Below, piece by piece: positions 1 through 13,286 of a DNA stretch of 64,000 nucleotides. The stretch covers positions 1 to 64,000 of the forward strand of contig QANT01002270.1 of assembly GCA_003254885.1 (NCBI GenBank), read 5' to 3'. Under the pieces are notes generated by a model. It had not been told where the DNA came from. It was given only the letters and a program-made list of their open reading frames with translations, and searched no databases. The DNA comes from Purshia tridentata (Eukaryota > Streptophyta > Magnoliopsida > Rosales > Rosaceae). Position 1 is the first letter of the stretch; every line of letters starts with the position of its first letter. The position numbers were made by a program, and so were the translations under genes.

Positions 1-1420
1 AAAAAAAAAAAAAAAACATTGTAAGCAGTCGATTATCCCTCATTCACACATGGGCCCAAGCGGCCCAACGATTTGTTTTAATGGCAACCTAAGTCCACCT
101 AATTATTCATGTTCTGTGAGATCTTGTGGAACGTAGGCCCATGTTGCAAAAAAATAAAACAGAACCTAGGCCCATGGCGTTGAAATATTGTAAACATGGA
201 CATGGACCTAATCAATATATATATATATATAAATTGGTCTTGGTGCGGACCTAATCAACACACATACATATATATATACACAATATACCTAATCATTCTT
301 ATAAAAAATTAATTAAATTAGAAATTATTTTTTTATTTAATTTTAATCAAACAAATATATGAATCAAATATTTTCGATAAAATCGTTCATTTTTTTAATC
401 AAAGTTAGATAGACAAATAATTTTCAATTTAACTAACTTTTCAAAATTGAGTTCGCTTATTTACAACCCTCCTAAACTCAAATCTGAACCCGAAAAATAA
501 AGACTGGATTGAGTTTGGATTTGACCTTTCAACCCGCCCAACCGATTAGAGTTGGACCCCTAGTTAAGACTATTCAACAGTTTTATAAAAATAAATAAAA
601 AGCAGACCCGGGCCGTACTGAGCGTGTGGCTCATTGAAATGGGCCAACTTGAAAATTGTTCCGCATGTAGACCATTTTGTTCTTGGGGTCATGGTTTTGG
701 ACTAAAAAAGTCATTTATCACTTCGAAGTCCAAAAGTAAATTAATTAATAATTATCTATTAAGATGTTAGAATAATCTTTTATTATATAATAAAATCATT
801 AGCATTATTATCTTATAGGATAACTACTATTTATCTTGAGGAATGAATGATAGAACTATCAAAAAAGATAAGGACAATTGTATTTATCCCAGCCTTTTCT
901 CTTAATAATTATTTCCTGATTTACGTCATAAACTCTAAAATATATATATATATATATAAATTCTGTCAAATAAATTGATGCCACGTAAATTGTGTAATAA
1001 ATTTTTTCTTAAAAAAAAAAGATAATTATCAAATTCAAATAAGAAATAGAGTTATTAGGATTGAGATTTTTCATCTTAAACCCCTATAAATAGAAGAGAT
1101 CAAGACAACACTTGGTATTTTTTTTCTCACCTTATGGCTCTACTTTTGAGGTATAAAAATTGATACTGTTTTGAATCATGAGTACTAACTTGAAATCCAA
1201 AGTAAAATTAAAGTATTACATTTTTATTATGTTGATAGTATCATGATAGAAGGCTAAAATCCATAATTAATTCAAATCTAGATCAGTTAACATATATCAT
1301 CAACAGTGTAACAAACATTATAATAGGTAAATTGCTACACCATGTGGCATAGATTAATGATTTACATTCATTGTTAATGCTGATGTGATATATAATAGGT
1401 TACATAGGTTTATTAGAGAG
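1..1420. other. AT-rich intergenic DNA, no gene seen
   Basis: Opens with a run of A, then AT-rich sequence with short (TA)n tracts near 218-230 and 940-957. No reading frame with recognisable protein similarity was found on either strand. Phrases such as the pyrimidine-rich stretch near 525-550 look like old transposon remnants, but I cannot assign a family. Confidence 0.5.
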
Positions 1421-1980
1421 CGAATTCCTTGCCAGGTTTTGTGTACCAGATTAGTACCCATCTGTCATACAATAAATCTAATGGTTCAAATATATCGAAC
1501 CAAATAAAATAAAATTTTATATTTTACCTACCATTTCTCTTTCTCCCTCTTCTCTTTTTCCCTCTCTTTCTCTTTCTCCCCTTGTTAGTAAGCCACCACC
1601 ACCACCACCACTCCTCCCACTCATCCCCTCCCTTCGAGCCACCCACCTCTCTCTCTTCTCTATCTTTCCTTCCTCTCCTCTATCCCTTTCATCTCTCTGC
1701 TCGCTATCACTTTCTCTTTGATTAGGAGCTGAGGCTTGAGTGTGGGGAGGGGGATATTCGCCGGCAGAAATAGGGTCTTGGTGAGGCTCGAGTGCGGGGT
1801 GGGAGTGTATGGTGGCTTACCAGCAAGAGGAGAAAGAGAATGAGAGGGAGAGAGAAGAGGAAAAAAAAAGAGAAAAAAAGGTGAGTAAAAAATAGAATAT
1901 TATTTTATTTAGATGGGTGTATTTGAACCATCAAATTCATTAGGTACCAATTTGGTACCCAAAATCGGGTAATGAATCCG
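1421..1980. mobile_element. Fold-back MITE-like element, about 560 bp
   Basis: The two ends are inverted copies. The left end reads CGAATTCCTTGCCAGGTTTT and the reverse complement of the right end reads CGGATTCATTACCCGATTTT. Both continue into GTACC...GGTACC or TAGTACC motifs, then the shared word ATGGTTCAAATA, then AAATAAAATA, then a long CT-rich block ending in TAAGCCACC. The arms span about 1421-1602 and 1811-1980, with a loop near 1603-1810. No transposase frame is present, so this is a non-autonomous fold-back element. The target-site duplication is not clear and the superfamily is not assigned. Confidence 0.75.
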
Positions 1981-2750
1981 ATCTGGATTTATTATGGCAT
2001 TATGATGGGTTTAATATATTTCTATAAGTCTTGTATATTTGATTTTCCTTGTATTATGCAGATCTTGTTGATTTTTGGGACTTTTTTAAAGATCCATATT
2101 TGAATTTGAAAAAGATTTTCAAATATGATCTTCGCAACAATATTAAACCAAAATCATTGGAGAATGTTAGGAGAATACAATATATATTTTGAATTCGCAT
2201 AACTGTCAATTAGTCAAAGGCTAAATTCACAAAGAACAAAAGTTCTAGGCTTTTTATAAAAGAAAAAAGTATAGCAAAGGGATTGATTCGCATAATATAT
2301 TATTAGATCTTTTATCATAATTTGACTATCATATTTTATTTTCATTAGCAATGAAACACTATATATGGTCGCTCTCTAATAACCAACCTTCAATTACTAC
2401 GATCAGATTCGGATTTTAACAATAACACATATTACCACTTAGAAGTAGTTGGTATGAAGAATAAAATTAATTGGAAACACACTAAGATTATAATTTATAA
2501 CACTATTAAGTAGCAGATTACGTTCTAATTTTTACGTGTCCAATTGCAGTTGGATTCAACTGTAATCGTCCGCACAATAGTGCACCACCGTGTATTAATC
2601 GATCGGTCACCTTTACTACGTCAAGCCAAAAAGCAACAGAAGAAGCTCGAACCTCAAAGCGTAGACAGTAAAAAGGCAAAGAGCCCATAAGTACTGGTTT
2701 GAGTTCTCAGTGAGTCAGTTCTCACCTGCAAAGCCATCAGCCTCTCTGCC
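1981..2750 (+). promoter_or_regulatory. Upstream region and 5' UTR of the MORC gene
   Basis: Non-coding. The first part is AT-rich; the last 200 bases before 2751 become less AT-rich and contain no in-frame ATG before the MORC start, consistent with a 5' UTR. I see no convincing TATA box at the expected distance, which fits a broadly expressed gene. Confidence 0.4.
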
Positions 2751-5700
2751 ATGGACTACCCGGTCAAGAAGGAGCTTCTGGATACTTCGAACATTCCGCA
2801 ACCGACGCCGATCCCGAACGGCGCCGTTCCGAAGATGCTCGCCTCCTTAATAGACCTCTGCAGCAGCAGTAGCAGTAGCAGCAGCAGCAGCAGTAGTAGC
2901 GACTCGGAGGATGGCGGAGGCAACGCCGTCGTTTCGGGAGGTGTTCTCAAGAAGAGGAAGCTGGACGAGTTGGGCGTCGTTTGGCCCGTAAAGCTTCTGG
3001 ATCCTCTTCCGCCGGTGGAGGTGCCGCCAATGTTGCCGGAGGCGGAGGCCGCCTCCACTGCCGTCACGCGCCGGGAAGAGAGTGGCATGGTGAGTCGACC
3101 GAGCTGTAAGCAGTTTTGGAAGGCTGGGGATTATGAAGGGGCTCCTTTTGGCGATTGGGATTCTTCTGGAGGTAATCTAAACCTCTCTCTCTCTAAAGAA
3201 ACTGCTGCATTGTGTTCTATGTGTTTCTTTTCTTTTACTATGATCTGTTTGGTTGCCGAGAAAATTTGGAGACACTGTAATGGAAATTGACTGCTCTACT
3301 TAATTAAAAAGACTCCTTGCTAACATGCAATAGTGGATTTGGCTGATATGGGATTTACTGCCCAAATTGGAAAGTCTTTAACAGTTAATTTTCAGGACGA
3401 AACGCTTGAACAGTATAACATAGTAATGGTGCTTTTCTATGTAGGTGGGATGGATCATGTCAGGGTTCATCCGAAGTTTCTGCATTCGAATGCAACCAGT
3501 CATAAGTGGGCCCTTGGAGGTATATCTACTTGATTTTCTAATTTCCCTGTATAATACTTGGGTTTTGTGTCTCTATGCTTATGCCTGAGCGTGTAATGTT
3601 TATTGCAGCTTTCGCGGAGCTTTTAGACAATGCGTTGGACGAGGTAGTTTCTTGTTCCTCACTTTTGTTTGAGTTTGTCTACACTTGTTTTTCTCTCTGC
3701 TTGGAAATATTTTTTCATTTCAATGCCAGGTTTGTAGTGGTGCTACCTATGTTAACGTAGATATGGTTGAAAATAAGAAAGACGGTAGCAGAATGTTGAT
3801 AATCGAAGGTAGGACTTCTTAATTCTGCAAGACTGCAACTTCTTTTTTCTTTTTCTTTTTTCGTTGGATGTCTTTTGGAGAATGCTAAGTGGTTTCATTT
3901 TTGCTCCCGAATTCTTAATTTTCCTGGAAAATTTGTTTGGCGTCCCGCAGATAATGGTGGCGGCATGGATCCAGATAAGATGCGACATTGCATGTCATTG
4001 GGGTATTCTGAGAAAAGCAAAGTTGCAAACACTATAGGACAATGTATAACACCAATATTTATCTAAGTGTTTTCGGTTTTCTATATTTTTATAAAGAGTA
4101 ATGTTAGCTGCTTGTTTATACAGATGGAAATGGCTTTAAAACAAGTACCATGAGGCTTGGAGCAGATGTAATTGTGTTCTCTTGTTGCAGTGGAAAAAAT
4201 GGAAAAAGGTTTCTTTCTGTTCGTAATTGTTTATTGTTGTTTCTTTCACAATGATTTTCTGGTTTGATTGGTTTAATGGTTATTTTCTTCAGCTTCTGTG
4301 GACAAAAAAAGAGGGAAAAGTTTTAAATTTGTTAGTTGTTTTTAAGGTTATAGAAGCCATGATTACTTGTAGGATTTTGTTCTTTCATCTCTTCTATCCA
4401 ATTTGGCATGGAGTGGCTTTCTATGAAATTAGAATGATTAATTATCTTGAAACAATCAAGTAATAAAATATATAAATCACTTGTTTCTCAATTTGGATGT
4501 TTGAATTATATACCATGTTTTAGTTTGTGCACATGCACGTGCTTGGGTTTCTATATGTTTATCTAGAATTCAGTTGTGGATTTATCCTATGACGGTGAAT
4601 GAGGCACATATATGTTGTTTTGGTGATTGTAGTAGACTAGTAGTATTAGTTTAATCAGTACTTTCGGAAAGAATTAATAACTTAGAGGAAACTATGGCTG
4701 TCTCTTTGGTGCTATTTACTACTTCTCACGGCGTCTCCCCTCTCCTTTTCTTTTAGTAAAATGAAACTCTATTTTTATTTTGCGTGTTCTGAAACTAATT
4801 GAGACATGTTGACATTGATTTTAGTGCTACACAGAGCATTGGATTGCTGTCCTACACTTTTTTGAGGAGCACAGGAAAGGAAGATATTGTAGTTCCCATG
4901 GTAATGAGTCTAATGACGCTTAAATTTTCTTTGTCTACCTCGTGGACTTTATACATATTGTCTTCAAGCGTTTTTGTTTCTCCGATGAAAACTTCACACA
5001 TATTTAGCTGTCACATCAGTGAAGTAGGTTGGGCTTTAACTGTCCATTGGACCTTATATAGTTATGCTAGAATAAAAGAGGGCAAGGCTTATCTTGTGAA
5101 ATGCACCATTTTGAGGCCTCATTGATGCGTAAACCTTTTTGGATTAAGAATAAAATAAACATAAAAGTTACGAAATTTTGGAATTCCTTTGAGGACCTTA
5201 GCTAGGGGATTGTATTTGTTTATATCATGATTTAATCCACTGGGTTTGGTTGGGTGTGTTTGGAGAGAAGAAAGCAGTAGTTGTTTTACAGGGTGGAGCA
5301 TTCTGTTTTATAGGTGGAGGATTCCTTTTTGAGGATGCTGCTAGGATGATTGATTCATCTTTTTAACTGCTATGTTTTTCCTTCCTTTTATTTTTCACAC
5401 TTGTATGCATGGGTTCTTGGATTTTCAATAAAATTATCCAAATGCCACCAAATAAAGGGAAAGTCATTGCCTGAGTTGCATGTTGCTCCTTTGTCAGTAG
5501 AGCAACTACAATTAGTTGACTTTCACTATATTGTATTTAATTCATTATTTCTTTAATATGGAATATTATTAGTGTGTTTTCTTTGATAAATTAGCGTAGG
5601 ATCTGCATTAAAATGATGTGTTTTGTTGTGTTGATGAAATGAAAAGATTGATTATGAGAGAGGAAAAGGGGCTACTTGGAAAAAGGTTGTACGATCCTCT

Positions 5701-8612
5701 GAAAGTGATTGGGAAAAAAATGTGGAAACAATAGTTCAATGGTCACCATTTTATAGTGAAGAAGACCTGCATCATCAGGTAACTCATTATTGTTGTAGGG
5801 AATATACCAAATAGGTAATTCATCAGACACCATCTTGTCATTAATTTTGTTATTTTTACCTGCTGTTTAGTTCTATCTGATGAAAAACCATGGCACCCGA
5901 GTAATCATATACAACCTTTGGGAGGATGATGAAGGACAGTTGGAGCTTGATTTCGATGCTGATCCACACGTATGTTGATTCATGAGTTTTATGCTTTTTT
6001 AATATTTTTGTTTCATTGCTTTTGTGATTCTAGCAGAGTAATATATGGTGTCTGATGTTGCAGGATATTCAAATTAGAGGTGTCAATCGAGATGAGAAGA
6101 ATATAAAGATGGCTAAAGAATATCCCAACTCTCGTTTTTTCTTGACCTACCGGCACTCGTTGAGGGTAAAGTCAGACTTCAATATCCTGTTGCCTAATTA
6201 TCATTGTAGAATTAAGATAAAGTATTGTTCATATAGGTGGAGACATTATAAAGAACTAGGAGAGAATTTTGAAACATGGTTCCTGGTCTGATTTTGAAGA
6301 CAAAATCAGTCTCTCTGTTCATCTATTATTTGTTATTAACATGTTACTTCATTTTGACTCCAGAGCTATGCATCAATTCTTTATTTGCGGCTTCCTCATG
6401 ACTTCCGAATTATTCTTCGTGGGAAGGATGTTGAGCACCACAACATAGTGAATGATATGATGATGTCCCAAAAAGTCACATATCGGCCACAACCTGGAGC
6501 TGATGGGATCCCAAAGGATGCAAGTGTAATATTTCATAAGGAATTTTTTATTTAATATTCATGTCTACTTTTGATATTGTATTTCTGATTGCATGCAACT
6601 CTTGTCATCAGATGGTTGCTGTTGTCACCATTGGGTTTGTGAAGGATGCAAAATATCATATCGATGTTCAAGGGTTCAATGTTTATCACAAAAATCGGCT
6701 GATTAAGGTACTTTTAGTTTTAAACTACAGTATTTGTTATATTTGGTGTATCTTCTTTGTGAAAAAGTATCTCTCTTGATCTTGCTGTTTGAGCAATGAT
6801 CTTTAGATCAGTGTTTAAGCACAGGTCAATGGACTTCTTTGAAAAATTTCTTACATAAAGTTCTTCTTTCTTTCTTTTGTTCCCAGCCATTTTGGAGGCT
6901 TTGGAATGCTGCAGGAAGTCAGGGCCGTGGTGTGATAGGTGTTGTTTCTGCATTCAAGTTCCTTGACTTTAACCAATTAGAGGAAATTGAGTTTGCTTCT
7001 GATGCATTTTAATCTTGCAGGTCTTTTAGAAGCTAATTTTGTCGAACCAGCTCATGATAAGCAGGGGTTTGAGCGTACAATAGTTCTTTCAAGACTTGAG
7101 GGACGATTAATACAAATGCAAAAGGCATACTGGTTTGTGGTGTATTGGTTAATTGTATACAATTTTCTGCGTCCAGTCTCTTGTGAGTTGCTTTGCTGTA
7201 TTGATACTCACAAATGGGCATTCACTACTGCATATATAGGTTTACTAATAGTCATAAAATTGGCTATGCTGCACAAAGGAATAAGAAGTTCATTAACGGC
7301 TCTGCAGATAAAGGTATCTTATGGTCCCTACATTCTTCTGGGTAGCCTGGGCGAAAATAATTATTACATTTTTCTGTGGGCTATGCACTTTGTACTGGTT
7401 GTCAAATCCATGTCAACCTTATCAACTCATACATATTTTTTAATTGTAGAGACTTCTGATTGCTTTCTGCAAACTTCTGCCTCTACAAGGAACGGTACTA
7501 CATCAGGCAGTAAGAGACCACTTTCAGTTTCAGAGAAGCTCAGTTCACACTCATATCAGAAGGTTGAATTAAAAGCTTCAGAAAGATTCTCCAAAACAGC
7601 AGACCATGGACGTGCCAGTAAAGGCAAAAATAGAGTGCAAACCCCCACAAAATCTGGGCTAGATTCAAGTTCTTCTGAACCATCCTCACATGCAGCAGTT
7701 GATGTTAGTGATGATGACATGCATGTTGTCAGATCTGATAAACAAGTGAATGGCAGTAGTAGTAAGACATCCACTGCTAAGATAGATTGTGCACCGTGTG
7801 GAGAAACCAGTCTACCCACCACAAGATCCAAGCCAAAGGTTACTTCCAGTTACCTTTGCAATAGATGGTTATATCTTTGTAGTAGGGTTTTGCTTATGTT
7901 ATTTGTTCAATTGTCAGGGAAATGGTGTTAATGGCGAGTGTTCCCTTTTGGGGGGTGATTTACGCATTGTGGAGCAATTGAGAAAGGAGAATCGTGAATT
8001 GAAGGAAAGGTACTTGTTCTTCCCTTTGCATCATAAAGTTTTTGTATGTCACTCTGTTTGCTTCAGTACTTACATGCTGGTTGTCCTCAACTCTTTCCTT
8101 ATTAGATTGGCGAAAAAGGACAGCAGGGCTTTACCTGATGTGCTGCAGGACTTGCTGCTTGAAAGGGAGAGGTGCAGTTCACTTGAAACTAAGGTGTTTG
8201 CCTTTACTATATATTTTCATTGAGCTGGCTGGAAAAGTAGGAAATAGATCTAAGTAATATATTGTTCTCTTGGCAAATCTACTAAAAAATTTTAATTACT
8301 GCCTGGTCTTTGCTTAGCTCCAAGAGGCACAACAAAGAGTTGAGGAGTTGAACAAGGAACAAGAAACCCTAATTGGCATATTCTCCGAGGAGAGGGAACG
8401 ACGAGACGATGAAGAGAGTAATTTGAGAAAGAAGCTGCAGGTTCAACCCAGTCTGAGTGGTTCTGTGTTCATATGTTTTACGTTTTAAGTTTCTCTTCCC
8501 TCTTATGTGCTTGTTGCTTTTGTAGGAAGCATCTAATACCATTCAAGAATTGCTTGACAAGGTAAGGGAACTGGAAGTGATGAATTCTGCAAATCGCAAA
8601 TCCAAAAGGTAG
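2751..8612 (+). CDS. MORC: MORC-family GHKL ATPase (MORC4/MORC7-like), 20 exons
   Basis: Spliced from 2751-3171, 3445-3519, 3609-3643, 3730-3808, 3951-4043, 4124-4208, 4825-4900, 5647-5778, 5871-5969, 6064-6165, 6364-6525, 6612-6707, 6887-6938, 7021-7132, 7252-7313, 7450-7838, 7918-8009, 8106-8193, 8318-8440 and 8526-8612, giving 819 residues in one open frame. The N-terminal 140 residues are low-complexity with a polyserine run and a KKRK patch. The GHKL ATPase follows: N box ELLDNALDE (about 170-177), G1 box DNGGGMDP (204-211) and QYGNGFK (234-240). An S5-like domain comes next, then a Ser/Lys-rich linker (about 560-690) and a C-terminal coiled coil starting at EQLRKENRELKER. Plant MORCs act in the nucleus in heterochromatin compaction, transcriptional silencing and defence. 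The MORC4/7 assignment rests on the N-terminal extension and the coiled coil. The internal exon ends are consensus GT-AG; the junction at 7132/7252 is the least certain. Confidence 0.93.
2860..2900 (+). repeat. AGC/AGT trinucleotide repeat encoding polyserine
   Basis: About 13 consecutive AGC or AGT triplets in MORC exon 1 encode an uninterrupted serine run just before an acidic DSEDGGG stretch. On the opposite strand the same tract gives a long but meaningless polyleucine frame. Length variation between cultivars would be expected. Confidence 0.9.
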
Positions 8613-10400
8613 CACTGTTGACATAGTGTGCAGTAATCTTTTAGGACTTGACAAAATGTAATTCGACCGAAACTTCTGAAGTAGTCTAACGTAGATCGGG
8701 ACTAATCCATTGGATAGTTGGTGAACATGCCTTGGGTAGCATTCTTTTTTATTCTGACTACTTGTGCTGTAAAAAGGATGTAGAAGGAAAAAGCAACCAA
8801 AGAGATGATATGAAGTTTTTGAACATCAATCATGTGTCGATACACTGGTTGCTGCTATCAGAATGTTCCAGATTGGCAGTGTTGAAATATGTATAGAATA
8901 CAAGTTCCCGATTCACCCTTTGACCCATTACATGGTCTTGGATTAGTGGTCGTTTTTCCATAGAAAGTTTTGTACTTGCAACATTTTCATTGTGGGCGGA
9001 GCTAGTGCCATTTTTGTAAGAGAATGAAAAATGAAGTTGAGGTCGACTTGTGCAACAACTGAAGCACATGACAAATGGCTTATCTTGGATGAAGTTTTTT
9101 TTTTAATATTTTAATGACATTTATTTAAACAATTATCAAACAAAATGAAAAAAAGTTATTTTGTTAAACAAAAAAAACTAATAAACAAAATTGTTGAACA
9201 TACCTTTCCCTAGCCCAACTCCCTCACTAACCAATAAAATTAAGTATGTAAATACTTTTGAGTGTTAAAGAACGTCAAGATAATATCCCAAAGATGTTTT
9301 GCAATTAGAAAAGGTTTGTGGAAGACTTGATGAACAAGAAAGTTCATTCTATGCATAGAGCCTCCACTAAAAGAGAAAAACATCTGCTCCTCTCCTGAGA
9401 AAAACTCAAAAAGTTTTTTTTTTGGCAACGAACTGAAAAAGTTTTATCCAAATGATAAAAAGAGTGATTATTTTGTGGTTATTGTTACTTCTTACAGACT
9501 TTCTTGCTTTTCTTTATTTTTTCTTGTTGTACATGTTATTTAGTCATTTAATTGTTAAGGCACAAAAAACGAAAAAATAAAAAGAGTGAATGTTCTTCCA
9601 CTTGTTACACAATCATTTGTTGTTGGCGTTAATCGTGATAATCTGAAGTTAATTAGAATTTAGAAGCTCCAATCTATTTAGGATAAATTTTTGTTTAACT
9701 TACACTTTTCTTATTCTTGCAGGCTTGCAGCTTTCCTTATCTATTTTTATTAATTTACTGTCTAGTTGGTATTTCTATTTTACCTAGGAATTTTGACATT
9801 TGTTAAAGGTTAGATTTATTCTTTATTTTAATCTTTTATATTATATATATATATATTTTTTTTTGTGGTGTGCTCGCAATCATACAAAAAAATAATCTCA
9901 TTCACACGCATGTGAAATTGTGGATGACTGATTTTAGTTATAGTATTTTCTCTATAGATTATACAATAGAGGTAAATTTTTTTGGTGGAAAATTTGTCAT
10001 AACCTAAAAAGAATCCAATCTTTGTGTCCATGTGGACCATGGCCATCCATTTACCGGAGAAAAAATGTCCATGTCCATGTCCTAAAACAGTAAATTCCGG
10101 AAACCAAAACTCTCTCTCATCCCGGTCCTTTCACCACCAGCAGCAAAAGCCAAAACTCCAATCCAATCACCACCCAACCGTGTACGTGTTCATATATTTA
10201 AACGCGTAAAAATAGTAAATAATTATGTTCTCTTCCTTCTTCTCCCTGGTCCCACACCCACCTGAACATTCCCCCTTAAATCCGATAAATGAGCTAATCA
10301 TTCATTTTTATCAGTTAGCTGTTAACACCCCCACGTGCAAACTCTAATCCCCCTCATTAACCTTAATCCATAAATTTAATTAATTATGTATGTATATAAG
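8613..10400. other. MORC 3' UTR and AT-rich intergenic DNA
   Basis: The first few hundred bases are probably MORC 3' UTR. From about 9090 onward the sequence is very AT-rich, with runs of T and A and a (TA)n tract near 9840-9855. No coding similarity was seen on either strand. Confidence 0.5.
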
Positions 10401-11379
10401 AATAAGAATTGCCCATTGGCCTTACCCAGAGAGGAGGATCAGAATCACTGAATCAGATTCAGGACTCCCCACATTCCCACCCAAACCCTAATCCTCTCTC
10501 TCTCTCTCTCTCTCTCTCAGAGCCAGAGTACAGGTACGTCTCCATTCGTATAAACATATGTGTATGTATATGTGTGAGAGAGAGAGAGAGCAATAAATGC
10601 TAGGAGAGTGAACGATCGGCTTTAGCGGATTGTAGTGTTTCGTCATTTAAGGCCTTTCGCGATTTGCTCTGCTATTTTTGTCTGTGCTGCAGAGCAAGCC
10701 ACAATGTCTGTCTCTGCTGTGCGCTTTGCTCTGCTTATGTTTGTGTGCTGTGTGCTGCGTGTCTCCAGTCGCTCACTGTACTATTAATACTATTTTCTCT
10801 ATTTTTTACTATTACTCTCTTACTCTTTCTACGCTTTCTCCTCTAATTCAGCTGTCAAACTTTCCCGGAAAAATCCACATTTTCCCACACAAACCGAAAC
10901 ACATCGTTTTTGTCGACCATTTCGAAAAGTCTTATTTGCTTTTCTTCTGCTTGTTTGTTCAACAAGCTGGACCTGCCTTCTTGGTCTGGTACTGGTCCAA
11001 ATCCGCCGTCGTTTTGCCTCTTCTAGGCTACTACGCCTACTGTAGTAATAGCTTGCTAGCTACCCCTGTCCGTCTGCCCCGTGAGTCTTTCACACTTTAG
11101 GAAGTCAAATCCCAACCCTCTTCTTCCACTTGTTTTCAAATCGACGGCTATTATATTTTTTGACCGATTGTGATTTCGATTTTGATGTGATATAAATTCA
11201 TTGATTCCCTCAACCTCTCACTCTCACTCACTCACTCCCTCTATTTTTCGATGCAGAGGTTTATTAGCATCTTAGAGTGTCTGAAGGCTCCGAGTTCCGA
11301 CTCGTTCCACTCACTCGCTCTCGCAACCGAGTTCTCATTCCACGACTCGCTACTTCCGGTTTCAGGTATCTCCAACACG
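10401..11379 (+). promoter_or_regulatory. Promoter and 5' leader of the TPD1-like gene
   Basis: Contains a (CT)n tract at about 10494-10518, a (GA)n tract at about 10574-10590, long pyrimidine-rich stretches, and a TATA-like TATAAATT at 11191. The TATA position would put transcription start near 11225 and give about 150 bases of leader before the ATG at 11380. Y-patch-like CT-rich DNA just downstream (11205-11240) supports this. A transcription start near the CT tract at 10500 is also possible. An in-frame ATG at 11251 would extend the protein by 43 residues. Confidence 0.45.
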
Positions 11380-13286
11380 ATGATGACTCGGCGGTTCGCG
11401 GTGGTTATGGCGTCTTCGTTGCTTGTCTTCTTCTCCGTAGTGGCTGTAGTAGTGCTATTCTCGCCTCCTGGGTTTCGCGGCGGTACGTGTACGAACGCCG
11501 TTGAAACTTACTATGCAGATTCACGCACCACATTATTATTTTTATTTTTATTTTCTGAGATTCCATAATATTCCTATGGAATTTCGTATAAAAGCATTAA
11601 TTTATTGCTTTATACCCACTTTTTTTGTTTTGGATGGGCGATTTACTTTTTGTTTGTTCTTGGCATCTCTTTCAGAAACACAAGGGGTCCATGTGTTTGT
11701 CTTCTTTCTTTTATGTTTATTCATTAATCCTTACCTGCCTTCTATGTTGGCCGTCTTTATTGATTCACCATTATGGCCAAAAAAACAATTATACAAAATC
11801 TTTCATTTTCTATTTTAATTGTTTAATTTTTTGTTTTGGTTTCCGATTTTGTTACAGTGCTGAGCAGTGGCCACGGTTCCATGGGACCAAGCTCGTTCAA
11901 GTCTGATGCTGGGAACAACAACACACTTTCTGCTACACACCGCAAGCTTCTTCTTCGTGGTAAGAGACCAACCATTAATCAAATTTCCTGGTATTATTAA
12001 TTTCTTGATTTCTTCCATTTTTGGCTTTTCTGAAAGAGTGGCGGTGGTGGTGGCGAGTGGTGAGAGTTGAAAACAGATTTTGGTAGTGGTGGACGGTGGT
12101 CAGAGGGGGTGGGAGTGGGTGTCAGAGGTGCATGCCTTATTTGTTCGTTAAGGTTATGCTAACGTGCACCGTTGGCTGTTTGGCCCCATGGGCAAGATTT
12201 GCTGTCCATGGCATCATATTTATGGGATCTCTATATGATTATATCCCATCAGATTTTCATTCCTTCTTTGGCACCCCATTTGAAAAAAAGTCTTTGCATA
12301 GGAATTCACACTATTTTACAATTTACATGCTTACCAAAACTCTATATGTCCAGTCTATAGTAGCTTCCTTTTAGTATCTGTAATTTTTTCTTTTTGAAAT
12401 TTGTGCATATTTTATGTATTTAATAATGCACAAACCATCTCTTCTTGCTTGAGTAATTTGCTAGCCGGGTCGCAATTTTGCATATATATATATGTATATA
12501 TATATATGATTGTGACTTGTGACTCAGAGATCAAAAAATGAATATTAATTGAATCTTTTTAATTTTTTCTGCAAGTATACGGTGTAAGTTGTCAGATGGA
12601 AATGTCACTTGTGAAATGAAAAGGCGTGTTGACTAAAGTTATTACTTTTGTTAACTTTAATTTTCCAGTACAAAAGTTAAGCTTATTGAACTGTAAAGAA
12701 AAGATGAATAGACCAATGATACGTTGAAAGCAGAAACTTGATGACCCATCTTTAGGCTTTTGGGGGTTGGTTTGTTTTGTTTTAACTTTTCCCATATAAT
12801 TCCTGTGAATCACTTTGAAAAAGTGTGTTTTGTCTGCAGATGCTAAGTTTTTTTCCCCATTGGAGGGTTGGTCGGTGTTCACGTTGTAATGTTAATTAAT
12901 GTCTAATTGTAAATTTTATCTGTATGTGCTTTACACGCACAGCTACAGCAATGGAGGAGCCAAATCGAATTTGGGGAGAAAAGTGTAGCAAGGCAGACAT
13001 ACTGATAAACCAAGGCCCCACAGCTCCACTCCCAAGTGGCATCCCCACTTACACTGTTGAGATCATGAACGTGTGTGTCACAGGCTGTGATATTTCTGGC
13101 ATTCACCTCAGCTGTGGCTGGTTCAGCTCTGCTAGACTGGTCAACCCCAGAGTCTTCAAGCGCCTTCGCTACAACGACTGCCTTGTCAATGATGGCAAGC
13201 CTCTGGTCAATGGTGGTACACTCTCTTTTCAGTATGCCAACACCTTCCTCTACCCACTCAAAGTTTCCGCTGTCCATTGCCATTGA
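11380..13286 (+). CDS. TPD1-like (TDL): TPD1-like secreted cysteine-rich protein
   Basis: Three exons, 11380-11482, 11858-11959 and 12943-13286, encode 182 residues. Residues 1-28 are a strong hydrophobic signal sequence behind MMTRR. A variable linker follows, containing ATHRKLLLR, a dibasic-type processing site seen in TPD1 proteins. The conserved domain then begins at [10 protein letters not shown] and includes [40 protein letters not shown] and [13 protein letters not shown], ending VHCH. Six cysteines are present. In Arabidopsis and rice, TPD1/TDL1A are secreted ligands of the EMS1/MSP1 leucine-rich receptor kinase and specify tapetum cells in the anther; paralogues act in other tissues. 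Whether this copy is the anther ligand or a paralogue cannot be told from sequence alone. I preferred the start at 11380 because the signal peptide begins there. Confidence 0.9.

Noticed and set aside
2756-3088. Minus-strand open frame with a long leucine run opposite MORC exon 1
   Set aside because: It is the reverse reading of the AGC repeat and GC-rich exon; no start context or family similarity.
7556-7831. Minus-strand frame of 91 codons within a MORC exon
   Set aside because: Lies opposite a confidently spliced coding exon and shows no domain.
10664-11100. Plus-strand frames rich in Cys, Leu and Phe upstream of the TPD1-like gene
   Set aside because: Composition follows the pyrimidine-rich leader DNA; no conserved motif, and overlapping frames are equally open.
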